A DNA stretch of 64,000 bases. Origin: Talinum fruticosum. Taxonomy: Eukaryota; Streptophyta; Magnoliopsida; Caryophyllales; Talinaceae. How positions within the stretch are numbered: the first letter of the stretch is position 1; each line of letters starts with the position of its first letter. Shown here in pieces: positions 25,509 through 35,952 of this stretch. A program made the position numbers and the translations under genes. The stretch is taken from NCBI GenBank assembly GCA_021018815.1, contig JAITYX010000084.1, forward strand, positions 1,922,001 through 1,986,000. Direction: 5' to 3'. The notes below the pieces were generated by a model, which was given only the letters and a program-made list of their open reading frames with translations, was not told the DNA's origin and did no database searches.

Positions 25509-25750
25509 CTTTGAGGGAAAAAGAGAGAGTAGGAAGGCTTGAGAAAGATGAGGAAAGAAGAACTCGAAGAGAGTAAGAAAGAAAATAAAATAGTAGAAGA
25601 AAGAGTTGAGAGCAATCGAGCTTACTTGAGATGATCTTCACGAAGAAATTACCGTAAATCGTCGTAGACGCGAGAGCTTGTGCGTGAAGTTTTGATTTCG
25701 AGTGAGAGAGTAAGTGAAAAGTAAAGTAACGAAATGAAGGAGAATAGTCG

Positions 25751-25760
25751 CTATTTATAG
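25751..25760 (-). promoter_or_regulatory. internal TATA box before env-like ORF (A)
   Basis: CTATAAATAG on the minus strand, 243 bp before the ATG at 25508, within the pol/env spacer 25509-26142. Spacing and flanks match those in B. Confidence 0.5.
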
Positions 25761-26142
25761 GAAAATAATCGTCCTTCGATATCCGTTCGACTCAGCTCTT
25801 TCATCGGTCACCTCAGACCGGTGTGACGGTTCTCTCCTTCAGCGGTTAGAATTCCAGCGGTTGTCTCCCAATGCTAGTTGTCTAATTACAGTGCGCGAGA
25901 GAGAGAGAAAAGATTTTTTAAAAAATTTCTGAAATTCTCCACTTATCTAGAGATGATTTCGTAAGATCGATGTCCATTTTTCTCAAAGTCCGAGTCCGAC
26001 TCACCTGGGTTTCTGGTGACTCGAAACTGGAAGCACATAATAACTATCGACTCAAGTATCACTAAGTCAATCGAACTGATGGTTACTAATGAACACATAA
26101 CACATAATCATGCAAATAAGTTTTCACATAGAAAGCACATAA

Positions 26143-29100
26143 TTATGCATTTATCTTATCAAGCTCATTTATAATAAAACAAAATTGATCCTCACTAAGA
26201 GGCTTAGTGAAGATATCAGCTAGTTGAAGATTGGTAGGAATGAAATTCAGTTCAATATCACCTTTCTCAGAATGGTCTCTTAAGAAATGAGACCCGACCT
26301 CAATATGCTTTGTCTTTGAGTGCTGAACTGGATTTTTGGTGATGCTAATTGCACTCTAATTGTCACACTTGATTAGAACTGATTTGAAAGATAGTCCAAG
26401 ATCTCTCAAGTGTTGCTTTATCCATAAGATCCGAGCGCAGCATGCTCCAACCGCAATATACTCAGCCTCGGCAGTTGATAGAGCTACCGAGTTTTGCTTC
26501 TTTGAGTGCCAAGATATTAAGGATTGGCCTAGAAATTGGCAAGCTCCTGAAGTACTCTTTCTATCAACTTTATATCCAGCATAATCAGCATCTCGAGTAT
26601 CTAGTGAGAGTCGAGTTCCGAGTCTCTTGAGTACCACGGACCTAAATTCCGAGTCCCTACAAGATATCTAAATATTCTCTTCACTCGCAGTGAGATTTGA
26701 TTCTTTTCGATTAGCTTGAAATCTTGCTCATAGACAGGACACTAAACATTATGTCCGGTCTACTCGAAGAAAGATATAGCAAAGATCCAATCATACCTCG
26801 ATAGAGTTTCGATATATTTCTTTACCTTTCTCGTGTGAGTCAAGTTTTATGCTTCGCTGCTCATAGGTGTAGCTGCGTGCTTTGCATCTTGGAGTTTATA
26901 ATTTTTTAGTAGCTCCTTGGTGTACTTTGATTGATGGACATAGATTCCATCTTTGTCTTGCTTGATTTGTAGACGAAGGAAGAAATTGAGTTCTGTTCTT
27001 TCTCTCCACTACTCCATTTTGCTGAGGAGTTCTTGGTGCTAAGAAATTGTGAGAGATACCATTCTTGTCGCAAAACTTTGAGAATTCCGAGTAGTCGAAC
27101 TCCCTTCCATGGTCAATTAGGATTCTCCGTATCCGAGTCCGAGACTCAACTTGGATTTTTCTGCAGAGCTTGCTGAACTCCTTGAATGCTTCATTTTTGT
27201 GGTTAAGAAAACACACCTAGGTAAATCGTGAGTAATCATCAATAATAACGAGTACATATGATTTACCTCCCGAGGCTCTTAACAGGATTTCACCACATAA
27301 GTCCATATGTAGTAGTTCAAGCACTTTGGATGTGGAAACTGTCTTCGAGGATTTGAATGATGATCCGACTTGTTTCCCTCTTGTGCAGGCTTCACAAACT
27401 TTGTCTTTCTTGAAAGCACAATTGGGCAATCCTCCGACTAAACCATGAGATGTCAATTTGTTAATAATATGCATGCTAACATGGCCTAATCTACGATGCC
27501 ATTTCCATGAGTCATCGTGAAACAAGATAAATTCCGACTCGGGTCGAAAGAGGAATAATATAAGTGTTACCCGATCTCTTACCTAAGAGTTTGATCTCCT
27601 TGGTAGTGTCATCGAAATGTAACAATTGGTTTGAGTGAATCTTACCTCTTGACCTTTATCACACAATTGAGAGATGTTAAGCAAGTTGTACTTTAATCCT
27701 TTGACAAGGTAAACTGGGCCGACCAGATTACTTCCCTTTCCAATGTTGCCTATCCCAATTATCTTACCTTTGCTGTCATCTCCAAAAGTGACTTTTCCAC
27801 CTTTGTACTCCTCTAACTCATAAAAGAGTCCCGAGTCTCCTGACATATGGCGTGAGCATCCACCGTCAAGGTACCAATGTCCTTTTGCTCTTTTCTGAGT
27901 GACATACAAAACAGAGACAAGCTAACCCTTCTCACTTCCTCTAACGAAGCCAGTAACATTCTTTACTGCGGTCCTTTTCGAGGAAGAAGGTTTTTCGGAA
28001 CCCGATTTGAATCACTTTGGGCTTAGTCTCGATTCTAAGTCTTCCGTTTAGAGAACCGAGTCCGTGTCTCTTTCTTTTGAAAGGTTTTTCTTTTTAAAAA
28101 CGATGGAGATGGTTTTCTCCTATAATGTAGTCCGGGCTCAGTCCTTCTTTCATTCTTATGAATGGGACCGTGCTCTGCTTTCCTGAACTTTACAGTTCTG
28201 TAATCTTTCTTGACAAGTTCCGAGTAGGAACTGGATTCTTCTTCTTTGTTAATACCAAGACTTTCTTTTCCAAAGGAGACACATTGAGATCCCAAGAGCA
28301 TGTCAAGGTTTTTCTGACCTTGAGTAAACTTTAAAACAAGATCTTGAGACTCATTGAGCTTTTGCTTTAGCTGCTCATTTTCTCTTCGAGTAACTCGGAC
28401 TCAGTCTCATTGATTTGAGCACTAGTCTTGAGTTCTCTCGAGTGTGAGTCTCAGCTTTTCCAACTCATTTTTTAAAGAAATGCTCTTAGAGGAAATTGAC
28501 TCAAGTTATTCTTTAAAGTGAGAAGAATCGAATTGGACTTTTCTTCCAAAGTGAAAATATACTTAGCTTGGAGAATTTGAGAAAGTACTCAATTACCTCT
28601 TGAGGATTAGCTTCCTCATTGTCTCGATTGATCCGAGTCCGACTCGCTTCCGCTTCGAGTCAGAAAGTGCCATCGGACACTTTGAGTCATCCGAGTCCTC
28701 GTCATCTTCTCATGAGTCCTCGTCATTCCATGTGGCCATCATAGCATTTTTCTTCCTTCTGTCCCTTTTTCTCTTGGGATAGTCCTTGACTATGTGTTCC
28801 TTCCTGCCACATTCAAAGCATCCAGAGTTCTTAGTCAAAGATAACTTTGAGGGAGAAGAGTATTTAACTTTTTTATCCTTCTTGTCTTTCTTATAGAACT
28901 CTTTTTTGACTTCTTATCCCATCTCTTGTACTTCATCATTCTCTTGAAGCCTCTAGCAATAAGTGCCATGGGATCCTCTTCGAGTCGGAGGAACTCGGAT
29001 CTTCTTATCTGGTTTCCGAGGCTTTCAGCGCAATGTTCTTTTTGGTGCCGACCTCTACATCCTCCTCATCCAGGTGGATCTCATGAGTGAGAAGCTTCCA

Positions 29101-29720
29101 AATGAGTTCGTCCGGCTTTAGTAGAGTTAGGTTCCGAGCCTCTTCGATTGCTGTCACCTTGGGACCCCATCTTTTCTTGGGTAGGCTTCGAGTATCTTTC
29201 TGCACATTTCCACGCGGGAGATCTTTTTACCGAGAGATTTGAGATTATTGGTAATCTCTGTAAATCGAATAAACATCCGAGTGATGTTTTCTTTTGACTC
29301 CATCTTGAATAGCTCATATTTGTGAAGATATTGGCTTATCTTTGCTTCTCCGACCTGGCTTGTACCTTCATAAGTGTTGACCAGGGTGTCCCACACTTCT
29401 TTGGCTGTATCACGAGCAAACACTCGGTTGTATTCTTCTGAGTTGATGACGCACATAAGAATGTTCATAGCCTTGAAGTTCTTTCCGAACTTTTCGACTT
29501 CATCACTGTGAATTCAACCTTTGTTTTGGGCACGATTCTTGTTTCTTCTATTTTCATGGGGAGGTAGTTTCCTTCTTGTATGATGTTCCGGACATCTTCA
29601 TCATGATCCAGGAGGAAACATTCCATGAGTTTCTTCCAGATGCCTAAAGCTCGATCCTTTAAACTTTGGTGGTCTGCTGGAATATCTTCCTTCATCAAAC
29701 TCTCCATTGTTCCGAGCCAT
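26143..29720 (-). pseudogene. gag-pol remnant of element A
   Basis: The gag start is likely at 29720 (MARNNGEFDEG). A frameshift occurs soon after. The UBN2-type gag domain is open at 29468-29154 (EVWDTLVNTYEGTSQV, KYELFKMESKENI). The zinc knuckle near 28790-28831 reads CFECGRKEHIVKDY, with the last Cys of CX2CX4HX4C changed to Tyr. Protease has DGGCSRHM (Asp codon 27870). The GAG-pre-integrase and integrase core run 27525-26990 with the Glu motif NGVVERKN intact. The reading then jumps directly into the end of RT (26990-26850) and RNase H (about 26720-26143, DADYAGYK, EAEYIAVGACCARI). An in-frame stop occurs at the YSRFT motif (27215). Confidence 0.9.
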
Positions 29721-29765
29721 TTGATCTTTAAACCTTTGGATGGTTAGATCCTTTTTGAAAGGCTA

Positions 29766-29779
29766 GGCTCGATACCAAT
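29766..29779 (-). other. primer-binding site of element A
   Basis: ATTGGTATCGAGCC on minus, directly after the 5' LTR. It equals the tRNA-iMet complement TGGTATCAGAGCC with one base missing, the primer typical of copia elements. Confidence 0.75.
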
Positions 29780-31356
29780 TGAAAGTTAGCTCTTGGAGAG
29801 ATTAGGTCACCCTAGAGGGGGTGAATAGGGCGATGATGAAATTTGCTTCGAATAAAGAATAAAGTCGTCCGAGTAGAGTTGGAGTCACGGATGAACTCGG
29901 AAAACACCTCATTCGAAATCGATAAATAATATAGAAGCGGAATAGGCTAAACGAGTAATAAATTTGAGTCTAGAATGTACTTAGAAAATTGGTAACACCG
30001 AGAGTACGTGGAAACCCTCCTGGGGCAGAAAACCACGGACCGTGCTATCCAAGCACAAAGTCAAATCCACTATTTTGAATCCACAAAATACAATAGACTG
30101 ACTCAATCTCGAGTTGCTCCCTTAGACAACTCCTTACAAGTTTTTCCTAGACTCGAAATTCCCTTATCCGATCTAGTACTTCCTAGCTGAGATAACCCTT
30201 ACAGCTAGGGACAACTCAGCTGAGTTAACCTTTACAGCTCAGTCAAGGGACCTTACTTAGAGAGTAAGAATAGAGTTTGCAATCGAGTACAAGACCTTAC
30301 AACTCGTAATATAATGAAATACGGAATTGGAGTTGTAAGTAGAAGATTGAGAATGAATACAATGACTTTTGATCAAGTATGTATTTTTAGAATTGGTTCA
30401 ATAATCTCCAAGTCTTGAGAGTTGGCTTCTATTTATAGATGACCAAGCAGCTTAGCCGTTGTGTCCATCTTCTGACTGGAAGTTCCTTTATGACCGTTGT
30501 GAAGGATTTTCCGAGTCACTCGGAAAATATCCGTTAAAATATGAACGTTAGACAATGGCTCTTGACTCCCTTGGAAGTGCCTAAAACCACTAGCAGTGTC
30601 TTGAAAAATAAGGTGGAAACCACCGTTGAGCTTGGTGTTGCAGATTTTCGGTTTTGGAAATAGACAACCCCGACACGATGTCCGGGCTGAGGTCGAAGTG
30701 GAAAAAGCCTTGTCTCGCTGGTGATTTGATGTTTTGAAGCCGGTTACTTTTGTAATTCAAAATTAGGATAGCCTCGTTTGAATCACCTACAAAATTAAAT
30801 CAATTTGGTTCTCAAAGTATAAAATACTTTGGTCCAAGATTAGACACGAGATAATAATATAATTAAGATAATTAAGTGACTACTTATCCGGGTCGGAAAA
30901 GGAATGGAATTTTCCGAGTCTAATATTCATAATACTCAAAATTCCATCCGAGTCGATCTAAAAGAGAATCAAGTTAAATAACGAATATCGGAGGGAATAA
31001 ACTTGATCTAGACTTAACATGATTCAAATTAGAAGCGCCGACTCTTACAGAATAAGACCTGTAATATGAAGTCGAGTCCTGAGTACGGTTATACGAATAC
31101 CGGCGTTGGAGCAAGCGATAATTCTAAGTGATGAGTGACTCGAACCGAGTGAACCAAGGTGAGTGCAAAGATGCTTTCCGAGTCACACGAGTCATGCATA
31201 AATACATGAAATAATTTCTGCAACACTTAGAGAAAATACTATATCACTCGGAAAAGTTTCTAAGGCACAGGGAATGATTTGGAATCAAAACTTTATAAGT
31301 TAGAAAATCTTATACCTAATTCCTCATAAAAGTGAGGTGTAAAGTCCGAGTCTTCA
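29780..31356 (-). repeat. 5' LTR of element A
   Basis: 1577 bp, TG...CA, paired with 13780-15357. The minus-strand TATA box CTATAAATAG is at plus 30429-30438. Confidence 0.93.
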
Positions 31357-31361
31357 TTTCA

Positions 31362-31522
31362 CTTGCTTGGGAAAGACAAATTTTCATCAAACTGTTTTGC
31401 AAGCAAGGCAACCCTAGTATATGTTTTATGTTTTATGTATATCTTTATAAGAAAGCATAATACGAGATCAAGTATTAGACTTCTTTGCACGAGAACGTTC
31501 AATGTCTAAGTGTGGGGGAATT
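31362..31522 (+). other. 3' end of element C internal region with PPT
   Basis: Continuation of C after the nested A. It ends in the purine tract TGTGGGGGAATT (31511-31522) immediately before the LTR. Confidence 0.8.
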
Positions 31523-32900
31523 TGTTAAGTTGTATTTTATACGTATTTTTAGTAATTATTTAGTTTATATTATATAGTTTATTTTATCTAATTTATCCTA
31601 TTTGGTCTATTGATAGGTAATTATCGAATAAAGTGGGGAAGAAAAGAAAATACATTAAAAGTGGGCTTTTAGCTACCGATAAGCGTTCGAAAAGATATGA
31701 AGTCAGTCCATAAAAATAATATGTCATAAAAAATTTATTTTATGATATTTTATTTTATGAAATCTTAATTTGAATAGAAGGGTGAAGATAATCATACTCC
31801 TAAACCCACTAGGACTCCTCGTTAGAGTTGCATGAGAAGAAGGAAACTTGGAAGAGAATAAAATGAATCACCATAAAAGGACCCAATCTTCCTCACGGCC
31901 GAGAATCTTCTTCACGCTGCTACCAATCAAAAACCCAACTTCTCTTCACCTCTTACTGCCTCACAGCTAAATCACGCCACCTCCTACTTCTCCATAAACA
32001 CTTATCATCATAACTTCATTATCAACCTACCTACGTTCTATCACATTATCCCCCTTAAATAAATCATCACACCAGCAACCAAATAATTATATTCACGTTC
32101 TTTTCTCCCTCATCTTTTCATCCCACTTTCAGCCCTCATAATCATCGCTAATCATGATCACAATCATCAAGCAGCGTTCATATTATCATCATCATCGCTT
32201 TGCGGCCGGAGAAATTTATATCGGTAGTATTATTTAGTATTGTAATGTTTTACTAGTAAAGATTGAATTTTTATTGTTAGTTTAATATAGTTTCTTTTAT
32301 TATTTTTCATGTTTTATATTCTTTTATGGTTTAGATACAGTCCTAGTTTGATGTGATTAAATTTTTGAATTTTTGGAATTAATTTGATAATTTTTCAGAT
32401 TTAATTCTTGAATTTAATTACTTGTAGGTTTTTAGTTAAATAATTTTGTAATTTCGGTTTTAAATTTTATTTTTATATTTTTAGGGTCTGGTTAGGTTTA
32501 GAAAATTAGTGTTAATATTCTAGAGAATTTTAGTATTTATTTTCGTAAGAATTTTACTTATTTAATTTTCTCGTTCTAGAATCTGTTTATTTTCGGTCTT
32601 AATTTTTTGTTTCAATTGTTCTAAAAAAATATGCATATAAAAAAATATTTCTGGGTTATTATAGTTTTTATATTCTGTAAAAGTATTTATTTATTAGTGC
32701 ATAATTTTCTGTGATTTAAAGCTATTAATTTATTAGTTTATATTTTCTGTTTTGTTTTAAAGTGTAGTAAATTTAATTAGATTTAAGCCTACATATTTAT
32801 TATATCTTTCCTCGTGGATTCAATCCCTACTTTCCTATGCTATATTATTAATTATAAGTCTAAGTAGTGGTTTAATTTGTAGCTACACGACAAGCTAACA
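31523..32900 (+). repeat. 3' LTR of element C, internally deleted
   Basis: 1378 bp, starting TGTTAAGTTG and ending GCTAACA. It aligns with 8041-8815 and 10265-10906 of the left LTR. The missing middle is bridged at about 32275-32290, where TTAGTTTA-like sequence occurs at both edges in the left LTR. Confidence 0.88.
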
Positions 32901-32905
32901 AGCCG

Positions 32906-33227
32906 AGATGACCCTCCTTCTATACGAGGATCAACTTAAGATCCTTCTTATTTAGACCTAGCAGCTGCTTGTAGGTCACCGCCATGTTGCTAGAGGAAGT
33001 AGGTAAAACAGGACGTCTTTGTCTTGTGTATCAAAGCAATTCATCAAACTATTCAGGTAGTGGGTAAATTTCCCTGTTCCGAAACCTGAATACATACATC
33101 GCGGGATCCCAATAGGATACCGTAGTTCTTTGAAGGTCCAATTGATCCTCACTTGCCTGATGTTGAAAAGGGTATTAAGTCCTTATCCAGAAAGGCCAAT
33201 CCTCTCCTCTTCCCTTAACTCTTGCAT
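32906..33227 (-). pseudogene. DUF7745-like gene G, 5' part
   Basis: ATG at 33227. ERIGLSG.GLNTLFNIRQV parallels EKVGLSLYGSNTLFIIRQV at the start of the plus-strand gene at 41071. YWDPAMYVFRFRNREIYPLPE follows, a hallmark of plant DUF7745-type proteins (WDP..., aromatic, then CP/PLPEEF). Stops and one frameshift break it. Element C inserted at 32900/32906, and the rest is at 6750-8040. The role of such proteins is unknown; they are common in plant genomes and next to gypsy elements. Confidence 0.6.
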
Positions 33228-33335
33228 GCAGCAAGTCGGTTAAAGAACAAAGTTCATGGTTTAGGATGTGATAATTTTTGGTATTTTTTCAGGTTTAATT
33301 TCTCTTAGTTATGTTTTGTAGTTATGCCACCGTGG

Positions 33336-33348
33336 CCTTATTTATAGC
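33336..33348 (-). promoter_or_regulatory. TATA box of gene G
   Basis: Minus strand GCTATAAATAAGG, about 110-120 bp before the ATG at 33227. Homologous genes at 41071 and 50041 also have a TATA box 160-170 bp before the ATG. Confidence 0.45.
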
Positions 33349-33750
33349 ACGTGATGTCAATTTCACCTACCATGTTGCCGTTGCTGACCTCAGGACCAAT
33401 GCAGCTTGGCACAGTGGCTGGCACCAGTCCACCCAGCCTGTACACTCGCTGTAGTCGCAGTATATCATTTCATATATAGGCAAGCGTACACTTGTTTCGG
33501 TCCGTTTTTTCACCATCTTTCGTGTCTAGTTACTCAGGACCAAGTTGCTACTTACGCATTTCATTCCTGCTTTGAATCATTCACTTTTCAGGGTAGTGGG
33601 GGCTTTAAGTGCAAATTTTCTTATTTCTTTCTTTGAATTTCATTAATCATATAAATATATAAAACATTTGTTTAGAATGAGTCTTACATTCATACGTTTG
33701 AATTAGTCTAAAACATAGTAAACCTACATAATTAACAATAGTTCACCGTA
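33349..33750. other. upstream region of gene G, no gene seen
   Basis: Non-coding by appearance. A chance 76-codon ORF on plus (33406) has no recognisable domain. Confidence 0.4.
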
Positions 33751-33757
33751 TAACTGA

Positions 33758-34450
33758 TTATTTAGTAATCATTATCATCCATGAAGTCCGTATCAGCATC
33801 TTCAAAAAATAGTTTCCCCATGTTTTCTCCCAGGGAAGTCGAAGCTCGCCTATCTTCCAATGTATGAGAGGAACTAGCTCCAAACACCAAAGAAGGTTAT
33901 GAGGCCTCATAATAAGGCCAACTGTAGGATGATCGATGAAGATCCGAAGGCCTATGAAATGGGTAATATTGATGCCAACTTTAGATGAACTAATAACTCT
34001 AAATGTACTAGGCCAAACATGAGATAAACTAGGTCCAACTCTTGACATACTAGGCCTATGTTCAGATGGACTAGGCCCAGCTCCATATATATACTAGGCC
34101 TAGCTCCGGATGAGCTAGGCCCAGCTCTATAAGTGCCATGTCTACGAGAAGATCGGGAAGCACACCGGGAGGAACATGTTTTAGAAGTACTATTAGATTG
34201 CATATGGTGTTCTTTAAGCATCTCAATGCGATCTCCGGAACCACCAAGGTAAGCACTCGAAGGAGGTGATCTAGAGTGACCATCCTAAATGACAAAATAG
34301 AGGTTAGCAAATAAAGTAAAAAGCTCAAGTAAGCTCTCAAACAAATTAATCTTATCTTAAATAATTTGAATGTACACCAAGTAGTTTGTTTAGTGCATGA
34401 AGGGCAGACTGGAACCAAATGGACATAATGTGCGATCGCTCCCAATCATA
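33758..34450 (-). pseudogene. Ser-rich gene remnant upstream of G, possibly PMD gene end
   Basis: Minus-strand open stretches at 34445-34071, 34221-33952 and 34048-33758. A short degenerate tandem repeat of about 20-22 bp (ACTAGGCC/GAGCTAGGCCC, 34020-34130) encodes a GPS/ARPS-type repeat. A Ser/Arg-rich stretch (CSSRCASRSSRRHGTYRAG) resembles a Ser-rich stretch at the end of the plus-strand PMD gene (40080-40250). In E1 and E2 a PMD gene precedes the DUF7745-like gene in the same direction, so I infer that this is the tail of the PMD gene of the G copy. Weakly supported. Confidence 0.35.
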
Positions 34451-35321
34451 CTCAAAGTCCATCAAAATTAGGAAAAATATTCTATATTAATAGTAAAAAA
34501 GGAGAACAACACTGTTATCCCTTTCATATTTCTCGAGCATGGATGAAACATGTACTCTAATTCGGGAATCTCTAGAATTGGGATAATATTTTGGGGCTCT
34601 CCCAGACAAGGAAAGGTCTACTTTAAGATGAGGAATCTGGATATTACCCCGAAGCGCCTACATCAAAACAAGGTTGGTTTTCATAGAAGAAACAAAACGA
34701 AACAATAATGGATAGAAACCTACCAAGTGATTCGTAATCCTCCCCAAGAATTGAGGATGAGTCGTGGTTGGATCCAAGAATAGTAAGTAAGGTTACCCCG
34801 TCATCATCTCTCGCATACTATTTAGGGTTAACCGAACGAAAATAGAATATGGTTTAGGGAGGATCCTTAGTTACGTAAAGTGGCCAAACGACATACCTAA
34901 TTTAGGGTGAACCGTGCTTACCCATGTACCAACAAAAGCAAAGTGGACCCTTGAAAAAGATGCATCTCTCGCTTAAATATCTAGCAATCCATAGTCATGG
35001 AGGGAGTTGATTGGGATGCCATTGATGGAAGTTCACCTGCCCTAAATAAAAGTGATCAGCTAGTTAGCATCACGAAGCATTACAAGCGAGGCCTAAATGA
35101 TTGAGCCGGATAATCCAAGCACTCGCCATTTGTCGGCGCCGGCTCGGCCTCGGCCAACGCTCGGACTGTATGTATGGAAAGAAGGTAAAAGCACAAAACC
35201 GATCTTATTTTGGACCATAATAGTCTAAAATTTAAAAATTGAAGTAACTTATGAGGGTTACATTATTGAGAGTTGACCCTAAAGAGGCAAGGCTAGGTTC
35301 CCTCTCTTGAGCGAGGTTGGC
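34451..35321. other. unassigned stretch
   Basis: Short open pieces on minus (for example LEIPELEYMFHPCSRN near 34550) are not recognisable. It may be a decayed upstream part of the preceding gene remnant. Positions 35110-35180 are locally GC-rich. No repeat or RNA gene seen. Confidence 0.3.
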
Positions 35322-35952
35322 CTTTGCCAGCAACCATCACTTGGGACTTCAAATTGTTCGTTAAGCTAGGAGAAAATTCGAGAAAATACTTACATATCCA
35401 TGTAGGAACCATGACCCCCATGTCCACCTTCATCAAGAGGGGAACCGGATTCGGACCGAGCTTCCCCACGAATGGTAGGGTTTCCTTTTGAAGATGATTT
35501 TGAATGATGATTTTTTAAAAGATGATAATTTTGGAAATGGTGTGGTATTTCTTATTAGGATTTTCGATTTTTATAATTTGATTTAAAATAGATATAAGCA
35601 AAGGCGATTGGTCATTTTTATTAATCATTTATTTTAGGAATTATTTTTAGAAGCCTCGGGATTATATTTAACAACTAAAAAAAGAAACAGAATAAATTTA
35701 TTCTTAACGTAAGGATTTTTGTCCAAACCGGAGTAAAAATACAAGCTTGGACTAAAGCTTTACTCGGTGAGCATCCGACGGAGACAAGACCTAGCGTTGT
35801 TCGAGTCACCGGTGTCGCCATTGGACGTCACCGAGGTGTTCGAGTCTTGGTTCATGTCCTCACCGTCGGAAATCAAAATTATATTTTTGTGATTTTCAGT
35901 TAGAAATGGTGATGATCAAATTAAAGATAAAAAAGGAAAATAGAGTCACACC
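35322..35952 (-). other. Tat/Ogre 5' leader next to LTR1
   Basis: Homologous to 43700-44334. On minus it begins with a PBS-like GGTGTGACTC (usual TGGCGACTC in this lineage). It includes a short ATG-led reading frame (MNQDSNTSVTSNGDTGDS, near 35850) and GAGCTTCCCC-flanked sequence. Its presence beside LTR1 shows that LTR1 also acts as a 5' LTR of a lost downstream unit. Confidence 0.6.

Larger units (their letters stand above)
13780..31356 (-). mobile_element. Sirevirus-type Ty1/copia element A, nested in C
   Basis: LTRs 13780-15357 and 29780-31356 are flanked by the perfect TSD TTTCA (13775-13779 and 31357-31361). On the minus strand the order is 5' LTR, PBS, gag, protease, integrase, RT end, RNase H, spacer, env-like ORF, 3' UTR, PPT and 3' LTR. 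Without nested element B it is about 9.5 kb. Integrase-RT has a 1.4-kb deletion and several frames are broken. The two LTRs look about 94% identical by eye, so the insertion is older than a very recent one. Confidence 0.95.
8041..32900 (+). mobile_element. Athila-like Ty3/gypsy element C, internally deleted, host of A
   Basis: The boundaries are LTRs starting TGTTAAGTTG and ending CTAACA. The flanks AGCCA (8036-8040) and AGCCG (32901-32905) are a TSD with one change. A PBS follows the left LTR and a polypurine tract (TGTGGGGGAATT, 31511-31522) precedes the right LTR. Without the nested A the element is about 7.3 kb. Gag and the gag-pol linker are recognisable, but protease, RT, RNase H and integrase are missing, so C was non-autonomous or decayed when A inserted. 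Confidence 0.9.

Noticed and set aside
32901..33260. Possible host gene exon
   Set aside because: Resembles the cargo genes in E1 and E2 and contains stops, so it is treated as a mobile-element-associated pseudogene.
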